From assembly GCA_947624155.1 (NCBI GenBank), contig CANQJB010000003.1, forward strand, positions 1-64,000: a stretch of DNA of 64,000 bases, given 5' to 3'. This DNA comes from an uncultured Clostridia bacterium (lineage in GTDB: Bacteria > Bacillota > Clostridia > Oscillospirales > Ruminococcaceae). The notes below the pieces were generated by a model. The model saw only the letters and a list, made by a program, of their open reading frames with translations, was not told the origin of the DNA and searched no databases. Positions 25,564 through 33,566 of this stretch are shown piece after piece (within the stretch, counting starts at the first letter, position 1; each line of letters opens with the position of its first letter). The position numbers and the translations under genes were made by a program.

Positions 25564-25681
25564 GGATAAGCCGCTTGACGATAGGACTGCAAATGCGGTA
25601 AAGCGGGATTTGAAATTCTACCGTTACGGAGAATGCACAAAGCTCGACGGCAGTCAGACTTTTAAGGCTAAGGTTTTATAA
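25564..25681 (+). pseudogene. Coding-like remnant after the GH43 gene
   Basis: Between two stops, one frame reads about 38 codons without a start, ending R-Y-G-E-C-T-K-L-D-G-S-Q-T-F-K-A-K-V-L. Codon choice resembles real genes, but there is no start codon or ribosome site. It may be the tail of a deleted gene. Weak evidence. Confidence 0.2.
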
Positions 25682-25718
25682 GACGGAGTTGGACTGTCTA
25701 TATACGAATCTATACTCA

Positions 25719-25745
25719 AAAAGCAGGCATTTTTCGCCTGCTTTT
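25719..25745. terminator. Bidirectional terminator
   Basis: A ten-base stem (25719-25728 with 25736-25745) has A and T runs on both flanks, between the convergent GH43 and DUF1287 genes. Confidence 0.85.
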
Positions 25746-25773
25746 GCTGTCTTATGTGGTGATGCCTCTTGCC

Positions 25774-26430
25774 TCAGCTTATCCTGAAATGCGCTACGAT
25801 TTCGTCCTTTCTGGCTTCGAGGCGGTCTTGCTCATACTCTTTCTGCGTCTCCGAGCCGTGGTGAATGAGGAGCGGAACGCCGTTTTTATTCCGCTTGTCC
25901 GAGACGATCCCGATATGTCCCTCAAATACGACTATATCCCCGCCCTGCCACTCCGAAATGTCGTAGACGTCGGTGGTGAGCTCCTTTGCGGTGCGGCGGA
26001 AATAGACGAGCAGGTTTCTGACCCTGCGGAAGTCGATGTTTTTGTCGCCGACATCAGGGTCATAGGCTGCGGGGTGCCTTTCGATGTCGGCCGAGACGAG
26101 CTCCATCAGGTCATATCCCGCGTTTTTGAGCGCCTGCGCGACGACGTCGGTGCAGACTCCGTAGCCGTCGTCGGGGTATCCGCCGGAGTAATATTTGCTC
26201 ATGTATATCGGCTTTGTTTTTATGTATTCTCTCGCGCCCTCGAGAATATCGCTCTGGTCGTCGAGCCCGTCGCCGTCGCGGTCGGTCTCGGAGATGTAAT
26301 CCGCGATCCCGAAATCCGCGTTTGTATATGTCTCCTTCGGAATGTTTGTGATTATCAGCACGGCTGAGGCGGCAAGTATCACCGCAATCAGAATTTTCGC
26401 CGGAGCCTTCAAACGGTATCTCTTTTTCAT
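25774..26430 (-). CDS. DUF1287 domain protein, probable membrane-anchored papain-fold hydrolase
   Basis: 218 residues with an N-terminal membrane helix (about 9-29) and an extracytoplasmic domain. The DUF1287 pattern is clear: G-V-C-T-D-V-V with the candidate nucleophile Cys, D-x-N-I-D-F-R-R-V-x-N-L, W-Q-G-G-D-I-V-V-F, then H-I-G-I-V-S-D with the candidate catalytic His and L-I-H-H-G. This family is related to the NlpC/P60 cysteine peptidases and is thought to act on wall peptides or amides. Its biochemical role is not established. Unlike the NlpC/P60-like protein at 11.4 kb, the Cys and His are intact. It converges with the GH43 gene and shares its terminator. Confidence 0.85.
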   Translation of the reverse strand: MKKRYRLKAPAKILIAVILAASAVLIITNIPKETYTNADFGIADYISETDRDGDGLDDQSDILEGAREYIKTKPIYMSKYYSGGYPDDGYGVCTDVVAQALKNAGYDLMELVSADIERHPAAYDPDVGDKNIDFRRVRNLLVYFRRTAKELTTDVYDISEWQGGDIVVFEGHIGIVSDKRNKNGVPLLIHHGSETQKEYEQDRLEARKDEIVAHFRIS

Positions 26431-26648
26431 AACGCTGCCTCCTACTCTGACGATTTTAAACCGTTTGAGCAGAAAGTCAACGGAATTAAGAAATTCTTAA
26501 TCTGAAATTAAGATTCCGCAGCGGAAGATTAAGAAAGTTTTAAGGGAATTAAGAAAGGGACAGGTGCGGGAATTAAAAAGCTTTAGGTCGAGCTCTTATG
26601 TCGGATTGAAAACTATTAGAATAATATTCCGAAATCCTTCCCCTCCCC

Positions 26649-26677
26649 TTGACAAACCGGTTCGGTTGTGATATTAT
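26649..26677 (+). promoter_or_regulatory. Promoter of the thiT riboswitch transcript
   Basis: TTGACA (26649-26654), a 17-base spacer and TATTAT (26672-26677), ending 12 bases before the riboswitch. Confidence 0.8.
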
Positions 26678-26688
26678 GTTCAGCGTCA

Positions 26689-26776
26689 AAACAGGGGGGC
26701 CGGCGCGACCGGCTGAGATAGAAATGTTGTTTCTGACCCTCGACCTGATTCGGTTAGTACCGGCGTAGGGAGCTTT
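26689..26776 (+). ncRNA. TPP riboswitch (THI element)
   Basis: Conserved blocks occur in order: GGGG near 26694, CTGAGA (26713-26718), GACCCT (26735-26740), ACCTGATTCGG (26743-26753), and CCGGCGTAGGGA (26760-26771). This is the standard thiamin pyrophosphate aptamer. A strong terminator follows, so the switch acts by transcription termination on thiT. Confidence 0.97.
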
Positions 26777-26794
26777 TGCTTTATATGTTGATTT

Positions 26795-26833
26795 GCCCTC
26801 AGGAATGACAACTATCATTTTTGGGGCTTTTTT
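26795..26833 (+). terminator. Riboswitch-controlled terminator before thiT
   Basis: Stem 26795-26808 pairs with 26815-26827 (one bulged T, some G-U pairs), then six T. It forms when TPP is bound and stops transcription before thiT. Confidence 0.85.
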
Positions 26834-26864
26834 CATTTGCCCCGCCCGTAAGGAGGAAATTAAA

Positions 26865-27431
26865 ATGAAAAACAAACAACTTCTCGCACTCGTCGAGGGA
26901 GCGATAATGGTCGCTCTGGCAACCGTTCTCAGCTTTGTCAGAATCGTTCGCTTCCCTTGGGGAGGATCGGTAACGCTGCTTTCGATGCTGCCGATAACCA
27001 TTTACAGCATTCGCCACGGAGTAAAATTCGGCCTGCTCGCTTCGTTCGTCTACTCGCTGATTCAGTTCTTGCAGGGCGTTATGGACGGACTTTTCGGCTG
27101 GGGCCTCACCGGAGGAATGCTTGTCGCCTGCATTCTCTTTGACTACATAGTCGCGTTCACCGTTCTCGGCCTCGCGGGAGCCTTCGGCAATAAGAGTATG
27201 CCCGCTATGGTCGGAGGAACGGTTATGGCCGTGTTCCTGCGCTATGTAAGCCATGTTATCAGCGGCGCGGCTGTCTGGCACTCTGTCGGCAAGATCTGGG
27301 AAGCCTTCTCGACCGACAACGAGTGGGTTTACAGCATCATCTACAACGGCGTTTATATGGGCGTTGAGCTCGTTCTCACCGTTGTCGTCACCGTGATCCT
27401 GCTCCAGATCCCGCAGATCAGAAAAACCTGA
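26865..27431 (+). CDS. thiT: Thiamin ECF transporter S component ThiT
   Basis: 188 residues with six predicted membrane helices. ThiT binds thiamin and joins a shared EcfAAT energising module, which is not in this window. Family features include the N-terminal A-L-V-E-G-A-I-M-V-A-L-A-T-V-L-S helix and the conserved S-L-I-Q-F-L-Q-G segment. A W-x-x-x-x-G-x-I-W-E-A-F stretch follows further on. Start 26865 has AAGGAGG nine bases upstream; the longer in-frame extension would run through the riboswitch terminator. TPP repression through the leader is therefore expected. Confidence 0.95.
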   Translation: MKNKQLLALVEGAIMVALATVLSFVRIVRFPWGGSVTLLSMLPITIYSIRHGVKFGLLASFVYSLIQFLQGVMDGLFGWGLTGGMLVACILFDYIVAFTVLGLAGAFGNKSMPAMVGGTVMAVFLRYVSHVISGAAVWHSVGKIWEAFSTDNEWVYSIIYNGVYMGVELVLTVVVTVILLQIPQIRKT

Positions 27432-27490
27432 TACCGAATAAATCAATGCCGTTCGGCCGCAGGGCAATAAGTTTTGCCCTGCGCACAAAA

Positions 27491-27523
27491 CGCTCCCGAC
27501 TCTTTTCGTCGGGGGCGTTTTTT
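27491..27523 (+). terminator. Terminator of thiT
   Basis: Ten-base stem CGCTCCCGAC (27491-27500) with GTCGGGGGCG (27508-27517), then six T. Confidence 0.85.
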
Positions 27524-27563
27524 CAGCGCGGCGGAAGCTTCGCAAAAACTCGATAACCGACAG

Positions 27564-27592
27564 TAGACATTTTCACATTCGGGTGATATAAT
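27564..27592 (+). promoter_or_regulatory. Promoter of the GNAT gene
   Basis: TAGACA (27564-27569), a 17-base spacer and TATAAT (27587-27592). Confidence 0.6.
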
Positions 27593-27674
27593 TTAAACGC
27601 CGAGCGGGAGGCTGTTCAGCAAAAACATTTTATAAACATCTTAGATGTCACACTTTGATTGGAGGAATAAAGCA

Positions 27675-28112
27675 ATGATCAGATTAGAGGAAATCGACCC
27701 CGATAATTGGAGATTGGGTCTGAAGGTGTCCGAAGCTCAACGGAACTATGTGTCAGACAGCGCGGGACTTCTTGCAAGAGCATACGCATATCGGAAAAGC
27801 CGAAGCAACGCCTTTGTCATTTATAATGACGATATTCCTGTCGGAATGACGTTATATTACGATTGGGACGAAATGAACGTATATGATTTCAGCCAGCTTT
27901 TTATAGACGAGCGCTATCAGGGACAGGGCTTTGGGATTGAAGCGGCGCGTCAGATTTTAGAGAGAATGGAGCGCGACGGCAAATTTGACAAGGTCGTTCT
28001 TTGCTATATTGACGGAAATGAAACCGCGAAGAACCTTTATGAAAAGCTGGGCTTCAAATTGACCGGAGAACGCTGGGAAGACGAGATCACAACGGAAAAG
28101 AGCCTGAGATAA
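27675..28112 (+). CDS. GNAT acetyltransferase, spermine/spermidine acetyltransferase-like
   Basis: 145 residues. The opening I-R-L-E-E-I-D-P-D-N-W and the following L-K-V-S-E-A-Q are typical of the BltD/PaiA group, which acetylate polyamines or small amines with acetyl-CoA. The CoA pyrophosphate loop reads Y-Q-G-Q-G-F-G. The C-terminal N-L-Y-E-K-L-G-F-K-L-T-G-E pattern is also standard. TTGGAGGAA precedes ATG 27675; an earlier in-frame start at 27645 lacks a site. Codons are more A/T-ending than in the neighbours, which hints at later acquisition. The substrate is not provable from sequence. Confidence 0.85.
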   Translation: MIRLEEIDPDNWRLGLKVSEAQRNYVSDSAGLLARAYAYRKSRSNAFVIYNDDIPVGMTLYYDWDEMNVYDFSQLFIDERYQGQGFGIEAARQILERMERDGKFDKVVLCYIDGNETAKNLYEKLGFKLTGERWEDEITTEKSLR

Positions 28113-28173
28113 TTTCCGTTTTCAACGAGTTTTATAACCCTTTAGTAACAAACTGCCAAATTTTTATCTCTCC

Positions 28174-28204
28174 GCGCCCTGTCATCAGACAGGGCGCTTT
28201 CTTT
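28174..28204 (+). terminator. Terminator after the GNAT gene
   Basis: Perfect ten-base stem (28174-28183 with 28188-28197), four-base loop, T-rich tail. Confidence 0.85.
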
Positions 28205-28244
28205 TCGCCGCGACTCCCCTTTTAAAAAAATTTTCAAATACCTA

Positions 28245-28285
28245 TTGACAAAGCTGTTACAACTGTATATACTGTTCATATACAG
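28245..28285 (+). promoter_or_regulatory. Promoter and operator of the GntR-ABC operon
   Basis: TTGACA (28245-28250), a 17-base spacer and TATACT (28268-28273). The inverted repeat CTGTATAT (28263-28270) / ATATACAG (28278-28285) covers the -10. This position suits repression by the GntR protein encoded immediately downstream. Confidence 0.85.
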
Positions 28286-28306
28286 TAAACTGAAAGGAGC
28301 GATGAC

Positions 28307-28678
28307 GTGAAGGTTTATATTGACAACAAGAGCGGAAATCCGATCTATGATCAGATATATTCGCAGATCAAAGCGCAGATAATAAGCGGGGTGCTTAGCG
28401 CCGACGACGCTCTTCCCTCGATACGCAGCCTGGCGAAGGATCTCAGGATCAGCGTGATAACGACAAAGCGAGCTTATGACGAGCTGGAGCACGACGGCTT
28501 TATCTACACCGTCGCGGGGAAGGGCTGTTTTGTCGCGCCGAAGAATGTCGAGCTGCTGCGCGAAGAGCATCTCAGGCAGATCGAAGCCCGGCTCGACGAA
28601 GCAATCAGGCTCGCGGCCGGCTGCGGGCTCGGAAAAGAAGACATCATCGCAATGCTGAATAACCTAACGGAGGAATGA
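28307..28678 (+). CDS. GntR-family (YtrA-type) transcriptional regulator
   Basis: 123 residues. An N-terminal winged helix (about 8-75) carries the family core P-I-Y-D-Q-I-Y-S-Q-I-K. It continues with L-P-S-I-R-S-L-A-K-D-L-x-I-S and T-x-K-R-A-Y-D-E-L-E-x-D-G-F-I. The effector part is only a short helical tail, as in YtrA regulators that control neighbouring ABC transporters, often in response to wall-active compounds. The start is GTG, with AAAGGAG ahead of it. It overlaps the region just before the ABC ATPase. The palindrome over its promoter's -10 suggests autorepression of the whole operon. Confidence 0.93.
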   Translation: MKVYIDNKSGNPIYDQIYSQIKAQIISGVLSADDALPSIRSLAKDLRISVITTKRAYDELEHDGFIYTVAGKGCFVAPKNVELLREEHLRQIEARLDEAIRLAAGCGLGKEDIIAMLNNLTEE

Positions 28679-28680
28679 AA

Positions 28681-29526
28681 ATGACAAACGCAATCGAAAT
28701 CAGAGAACTGACAAAATGCTATAAGGATTTCACCCTTGACCGAGTGACGCTCAGCCTGCCTTCCGGCTGCATAATGGGGCTTATCGGCGAGAACGGCGCG
28801 GGAAAATCGACAACGATCAAGCTGCTGCTCGATATGATCTCACGGGACAGCGGCGAGATAATCATTCTCGGCAAGGACAACCGCGAGAACTTCAAGCTCA
28901 CCAAAGAGGACATCGGCGTCGTTTTGGACGACATCGGCCTGCCGGAGGTTCTGAATCCCAAGCAGATCGGAAAGATAATGCGCTATGCCTTTAAAAACTG
29001 GGACGGAGAGACATATAAGGCTTATCTTAAAAAGCTGGGCGTGCCGGAAAAGAAGAAGTTCAAGGAGCTTTCGAGGGGAATGAAGATGAAGCTCGGGATC
29101 GCGATCGCGCTTTCACACAAGCCGAAGCTTCTGATACTCGACGAGCCGACAAACGGCCTCGACCCGATCGCCCGCGACGAAGTCGTCGATATGTTCTATG
29201 AATTCACCCGCGACGAGGACCATTCGATACTTATTTCGTCCCATATCGTCAGCGACCTCGAAAAGCTCTGCGACTATATCGCTTTTCTCCACAAAGGAAG
29301 GCTGATGCTCTGCGAGGAAAAGGACGTTTTAAAGGACGGATACAGAATTGTCGGCGGAAGCTCTGAGGATATCGCAAAGATACCCGAGAAAGCGATCATC
29401 GGCAAAAAGGTCACGCCTTACAGCGTCGAGGCGATAGTAAAGCGCGACAGTATCCCCGAGGGAATGGAATCGTCGCCGGTAGACATCGAGCAACTGTTTA
29501 TCTTCATGGTCAAAAAGGAGGGCTGA
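28681..29526 (+). CDS. ABC transporter ATP-binding protein (YtrB-type)
   Basis: 281 residues, one nucleotide-binding domain. Walker A is G-E-N-G-A-G-K-S-T near 38-46, the signature L-S-R-G-M-K-M-K-L near 134-142, and Walker B L-L-I-L-D-E-P-T-N-G-L-D. After that come the D-loop and the H-loop His in S-S-H-I-V-S. The C-terminal 60 residues are variable. ATG 28681 is preferred over ATG 28675 because the CGGAGG site lies seven bases before it. It should pair with the two membrane proteins downstream. Export of an antimicrobial or sensing of wall stress is inferred from the GntR/YtrA context. Confidence 0.95.
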   Translation: MTNAIEIRELTKCYKDFTLDRVTLSLPSGCIMGLIGENGAGKSTTIKLLLDMISRDSGEIIILGKDNRENFKLTKEDIGVVLDDIGLPEVLNPKQIGKIMRYAFKNWDGETYKAYLKKLGVPEKKKFKELSRGMKMKLGIAIALSHKPKLLILDEPTNGLDPIARDEVVDMFYEFTRDEDHSILISSHIVSDLEKLCDYIAFLHKGRLMLCEEKDVLKDGYRIVGGSSEDIAKIPEKAIIGKKVTPYSVEAIVKRDSIPEGMESSPVDIEQLFIFMVKKEG

Positions 29527-29528
29527 AA

Positions 29529-30167
29529 ATGAAAGGACTTCTTCTCAAAGAGCTTTATCTCTTCTGGCATCACGGCAGGCTTTTTATCCTGCTCGCGGCG
29601 ATTATGGCGGCTATCTCGGCTTTCGGAGGAACCATCGGGCCGATGCTGTCTGTAGTTATGTTCTTCGGAATCTACCCGATGACGCTTCAGGCATACGACG
29701 AGAGGTCGAAATGGCCGCAATATGCGCTGACGCTGACATATTCAAGATCAGACCTTGTAAACATTAAGTATATACTTGTGCTTATATTAGCTTTGGTCTC
29801 CTCGGTTATTGCGGCAGCAGTTTCCTGCATCAGCGGAATAATTTACGATAAACCGATGTCGCTTGACCCGATCTATCTCTCTACGCTGTTTGTTATATGT
29901 CTGCTTATGTGCAGCGTTCCGAGCCTGATGCTTCCGTTCGTCTTTTGGCTCGGCGCTGAAAAGGGAAGGCTTCTCTACTGCATTTTCGGCGGCTTGATCG
30001 GCGCCGCCGGCGGAATGCTCAGCAGTTCAAGCTTCGTGGTCGCCGGCATCGCCGCAGATGTCGTTTCAAGCCCGCTTCTGATCCCGGGGCTGCTCGCGGC
30101 CGCCACCGCGCTGTTCGGCGCCTCGTGGCTGCTGTCATTAAAGCTCTTCAAGAGGAGGGAGCTCTGA
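29529..30167 (+). CDS. ABC-2 type permease subunit
   Basis: 212 residues with about six hydrophobic helices: a first pair near 15-50, others near 85-120, 125-150 and 155-200. It has the E-L-Y-L-F-W start seen in short ABC-2 permeases next to YtrB-type ATPases. It starts two bases after the ATPase stop, so the genes are coupled. There is no separate binding protein. It probably forms a heterodimeric pore with the next gene product. Confidence 0.85.
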   Translation: MKGLLLKELYLFWHHGRLFILLAAIMAAISAFGGTIGPMLSVVMFFGIYPMTLQAYDERSKWPQYALTLTYSRSDLVNIKYILVLILALVSSVIAAAVSCISGIIYDKPMSLDPIYLSTLFVICLLMCSVPSLMLPFVFWLGAEKGRLLYCIFGGLIGAAGGMLSSSSFVVAGIAADVVSSPLLIPGLLAAATALFGASWLLSLKLFKRREL

Positions 30168-30168
30168 G

Positions 30169-30798
30169 GTGAAAGCGCTGATTCTGAAGGACCTGTATTT
30201 TCTGAAATCAAATCTGGCGTTTTATCTGCTGACTATGGTCATATTTCTGACCGTAGAATTGACCGGCGGCTCATGGGGCATGACCGCGATATGGGCGAGC
30301 ACGATCCCCTGCACGATTTATATAACCGACGAGCGGACCGGCTGGCTCACCGTCTGCGGCACTCTGCCGGTTGAGCGAAAAACAATCGTCGCCGAAAAAT
30401 ATCTGTTTGCGCTGATCTGCGACGCCGTGATATTTGTTTTCGGCATAGCGGTCAAGCTGATGCTGTCGGCATTCGGCGTCGGCGGCGGCTTCGGGCTTAT
30501 TGATCTTGCGACATACTTCTTTGTCTCAACGGTCGTTTTCCTCAGCGGCCCCGCGGTGATTCTGCCGCTGTCGATGAAAATCGGCGGACAGAAGGGGCTG
30601 TTCGGCTGGGTGTTGGTATTGCCTCTGAACATGGCGGCGATAATAATAGGTGTGCTCGCTAAAACCGGCATAGACGTCGGCGTCTTCGGCATAAAAAACA
30701 TGACGATAATCATGCTCGCGATGTTTTTATTCAGCATTCTGCTGTTTGCGGCGTCATATCCGATCGCCGTCGCGGCATTTAAACACAAGGAGCTGTGA
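30169..30798 (+). CDS. ABC-2 type permease subunit, second copy
   Basis: 209 residues with about six hydrophobic helices. The opening (K-A-L-I-L-K-D-L-Y-F-L-K) resembles the start of the preceding permease, which suggests an old duplication, although the rest has drifted. The start is GTG, one base after the upstream stop, with AGGAGGGAG in front. It is predicted to pair with the previous permease and the ATPase. Confidence 0.85.
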   Translation: MKALILKDLYFLKSNLAFYLLTMVIFLTVELTGGSWGMTAIWASTIPCTIYITDERTGWLTVCGTLPVERKTIVAEKYLFALICDAVIFVFGIAVKLMLSAFGVGGGFGLIDLATYFFVSTVVFLSGPAVILPLSMKIGGQKGLFGWVLVLPLNMAAIIIGVLAKTGIDVGVFGIKNMTIIMLAMFLFSILLFAASYPIAVAAFKHKEL

Positions 30799-30800
30799 CT

Positions 30801-31025
30801 GTGAAAAATTCGATGCGCTGCCCGAAATGCGGGTCAAAGAATATTGTCAGGATTTCCGACAACCCCGCGCGCTATTCCAGCGGGAACAATATCTATCTTT
30901 CAAGGCTCACCCTCGCGCGCAAAATTCCGGTGATTAGGTATGTCTGCTGCGGCTGCGGATATGTCGAGAATTGGATAGAGGCTGAGAGTGAGCTGAGGGA
31001 GATTGAGAGAGCGATAGGGAGATAA
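30801..31025 (+). CDS. Small zinc-ribbon protein at the end of the ABC operon
   Basis: 74 residues. Two cysteine pairs, C-P-K-C near residues 6-9 and C-C-G-C-G near 49-53, form a likely zinc ribbon, followed by an acidic helical tail. The GTG at 30801 is preferred over the one at 30795 because AAGGAG lies eight bases ahead of it. It begins two bases after the upstream stop. Nothing identifies a partner; a small nucleic-acid or protein adaptor is possible. I do not recognise a named family. Confidence 0.7.
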   Translation: MKNSMRCPKCGSKNIVRISDNPARYSSGNNIYLSRLTLARKIPVIRYVCCGCGYVENWIEAESELREIERAIGR

Positions 31026-31078
31026 TTTGAGAAATACTTAACTGCAAGTAATGTGTGATCTCATAGGAAGTGTTTATA

Positions 31079-31113
31079 AAAAGGTGGACGCTCTGCAAAG
31101 AGAACGTCCACTT
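31079..31113 (-). terminator. Terminator of the spoIVB-like gene
   Basis: GTGGACG/CGTCCAC stem (31084-31090 with 31105-31111), then T on the minus strand, about 90 bases past the stop. Confidence 0.6.
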
Positions 31114-31203
31114 AAATTTGCGCGATTCGCGAGAAGCGCGCGATAACTTAAAGTTTGGGAATGGCCAGATACTTTGTATTCAAGGCCTCCGCCGCCTGCG
31201 AAT

Positions 31204-32409
31204 TTACCTGAGATCTCCGCCCGCTTCGAGCATATTTTCGATAAAGACACCGTAGCCCATCGTCGGGTCGCTGACGAAAACGTGGGTAACTGCGCCGACT
31301 ATCTTTCCGTTCTGAAGTATCGGGCTGCCGGACATTCCCTGAACGATTCCGCCGGTCAGGGCGAGAAGCTCGGGGTCGGTGACGCGGATAATAATATTCT
31401 TGGTGTCAGCCGCGTCGCTCAGGCTCAGCTTTTCGATCGCTACGTCATATTCCTTCGGGACGCTTCCGCTGACCGTTGTCAGTATCGTCGCGGGGCCGGT
31501 CTCGACCTCGGTCTTAAAGGCGGCGGGCAGCGCTTCGGCCCTTCCGGCGATATAGTTCAGGCTGCCGAAAATCCCCTGCTCGCAGTTTCGGCGGATATTC
31601 CCGGCCGCGAGGCCGCTGAGAAAGGTGCCGTAAAGCTCGCCCGGGCAGCCGACCGAGCCCTTGTCGCAGCCGGTTATCGTCACATCGACTATCTCTCCCG
31701 AGCCGAGGGGGAGAATTTTTCTTGTGTCGGAATCCGAGATCGGGTGGCCTAAAGCTCCGAAGCTGCCGTTTTCGGGGTTGATATAGGTCATCGTCCCGAC
31801 TCCGGCGGAGCTGTCCTTGATCCAAAGACCCGCCTTATAGGTACCCTCGGCCTCGGAAAACCTCGGCACTACATTCGCGGTGAACTCTCTTCCGTCGCGC
31901 CGCACAAGCATCTCGACCGCCTCGCCGTGTGAATTCATTATTATGTCCGCGAGGCGGTTTGAGGAATTCAATATCTCTCCGTTGGCGCTGACAATGCAGT
32001 CTCCGGCTATTATTCCAGCGTCGCCCGCGGGAGCGCCCCCGCCCGAGACCTCCTGGGTCGAAACGACTATCACCCCGTCGGTCAAAAGCTTTATTCCGAT
32101 CGGCGAGCCGCCCGGGATCAGAAGCGGCGCGTCGGTGTGCTTTATCTCCGCTTTTTTGACCGGCACCAGCCCGAACAGCTTGATGGTTCCGGTCTCGGTG
32201 TCGGTCGGAGCACCTTCCGAAAGCTCGGCCTGCGCTGCGACCGCTTCGCCGTCAGGGATCACCGAAAGCACCGCCCCGATTCTCGGCATATCCCCGCCCG
32301 AGACAAAATAGCTGTCGGGGAGAGTTTCGCCGTAATAGCCGACCGCCGTCATTACCGCCATACTCAGCGCGGCGAGAAGCCCCGCAATGCGTTTTATAAA
32401 TCTGCTCAT
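31204..32409 (-). CDS. spoIVB: SpoIVB-family serine peptidase
   Basis: 401 residues. In endospore formers SpoIVB is secreted from the forespore and triggers pro-sigma-K processing in the mother cell. Here an N-terminal membrane anchor (about 8-25) is followed by a PDZ-like domain (about 95-185) and the S55 peptidase domain. The triad reads His222 in G-A-L-G-H-P, Asp345 and Ser360 in Q-G-M-S-G-S-P. The spacing agrees with the known enzyme (Asp and Ser 15 residues apart). All three residues are intact. The start at 32409 has AAAGGAACGGG ahead; upstream in-frame sequence has no ribosome site. Its presence suggests a spore-former or a recent descendant of one. Confidence 0.93.
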   Translation of the reverse strand: MSRFIKRIAGLLAALSMAVMTAVGYYGETLPDSYFVSGGDMPRIGAVLSVIPDGEAVAAQAELSEGAPTDTETGTIKLFGLVPVKKAEIKHTDAPLLIPGGSPIGIKLLTDGVIVVSTQEVSGGGAPAGDAGIIAGDCIVSANGEILNSSNRLADIIMNSHGEAVEMLVRRDGREFTANVVPRFSEAEGTYKAGLWIKDSSAGVGTMTYINPENGSFGALGHPISDSDTRKILPLGSGEIVDVTITGCDKGSVGCPGELYGTFLSGLAAGNIRRNCEQGIFGSLNYIAGRAEALPAAFKTEVETGPATILTTVSGSVPKEYDVAIEKLSLSDAADTKNIIIRVTDPELLALTGGIVQGMSGSPILQNGKIVGAVTHVFVSDPTMGYGVFIENMLEAGGDLR

Positions 32410-32552
32410 TTTTAAATTTCCCGTTCCTTTCAGTTTGATTTGCTGCTCCGATATTTTTTGCAGGCAGCATTGAAATACTCTTTGCTGAAAGTAAGTATTA
32501 TTTTCTTTGTCATAAAAGCGCACAAAAGATTCCCCCGACTTGAAAAATAGGG

Positions 32553-32582
32553 TTGAATCTTTGTGAGGATATGTGCTATAAT
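32553..32582 (+). promoter_or_regulatory. Promoter of the DUF2500 gene pair
   Basis: TTGAAT (32553-32558), an 18-base spacer and TATAAT (32577-32582), 80 bases before the ATG. Confidence 0.6.
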
Positions 32583-32661
32583 AGACGGGTAAATATTTTT
32601 GCTGCGCCGCGCGCGGCACTCTTAAATATCATCTGCATTTTTTGAAAGGATATTCCGCTTT

Positions 32662-33036
32662 ATGGACAGTTTGAGAGAAATTGTGGTGTTTGCCGTCTTT
32701 CTGGGATTGGTCGCCGTTTTTGTCAGAATGATAATCATCAGCGTTCAGAGCGCGGTCAAGAGGAGATCGTCGCCGAATATCACCGCCGAGGCGCGGGTGA
32801 TAAGCAAATCCGCCGAAATCGGCAGCGGTGAATTTTCGACCGACGGTATCAGAAAGGGAAAGAAGATCTTCAGCGCGGTCTTTTTGGCCGAGGGGAAGGA
32901 GATCACTCTTCAGATGACCGAGAAGGAATTTGACGAGCTGCCCGAAGGCGCCGCCGGCCACCTTACATATCGAGAAAACACCTATCTCGGCTTCGCGCCG
33001 GACGCACTCATTGACGCAAAGGAAGATCAAAGATGA
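32662..33036 (+). CDS. DUF2500-like membrane-anchored protein
   Basis: 124 residues. One N-terminal helix (about 6-28) is followed by a small beta-rich domain with A-E-A-R-V-I-S-K and G-H-L-T-Y-R-E-N-T-Y-L-G-F, which resembles DUF2500. That family has no known function and often occurs as a single-pass protein with a cytosolic or outer OB-like domain. The stop overlaps the next start by four bases (33033-33036), so the two are coupled. AAAGGA precedes the ATG. Confidence 0.7.
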   Translation: MDSLREIVVFAVFLGLVAVFVRMIIISVQSAVKRRSSPNITAEARVISKSAEIGSGEFSTDGIRKGKKIFSAVFLAEGKEITLQMTEKEFDELPEGAAGHLTYRENTYLGFAPDALIDAKEDQR

Positions 33037-33506
33037 AAATTAAAAGACAGCCCGACTCAAAGCTCCATATTTTCGCGAAAATTCTCCTTACCGCGATCTA
33101 TCTCTGGTCGGGGTTCTTCTGGAGCGGCGTCTCGGTCATATACTATATTATAGAACCGGATATGACACATATCGCGGTCGAATTTCTGATTTCGAGCGCT
33201 CTTCTGCTGATTTCGCTTGTTCTCTGCTGGTTCAGGCTCTATATCTGGCAGTTTCCGTTCTGCGTAATCGGGCTTGCGGTATATTTGCAGCCCGCGGCCG
33301 AGCTGATTCGGCTCGCGAATCAAAGAGAGGTCTACTTTAAGCCGTCGTTTGAGCTGAGATACCTGCCGGTGATCGCCTTCGGCGTCATCGCGCTGATCCT
33401 GTTTGCATACAGATTCTGGCAGCGGATCACTCTCAAAGCCGCGAAGCAGAGCGAGTTCGACAATTCGCCGACACAGAGCATTCTCGAAAAGCGCCGCGAT
33501 GAATAG
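33033..33506 (+). CDS. Four-helix membrane protein of unknown function
   Basis: 157 residues. Hydrophobic segments lie near 13-35, 45-66, 70-90 and 110-130, with a charged C-terminal tail. I recognise no family. Its ATG overlaps the stop of the DUF2500-like gene, so they probably form a pair. There is no cysteine motif or enzymatic signature. Confidence 0.7.
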   Translation: MKIKRQPDSKLHIFAKILLTAIYLWSGFFWSGVSVIYYIIEPDMTHIAVEFLISSALLLISLVLCWFRLYIWQFPFCVIGLAVYLQPAAELIRLANQREVYFKPSFELRYLPVIAFGVIALILFAYRFWQRITLKAAKQSEFDNSPTQSILEKRRDE

Positions 33507-33566
33507 TCTGCCCCGCAGCGCAATATTTATAATAGTATCACAACAAGGAAGCATTGGTGAGAGCTT

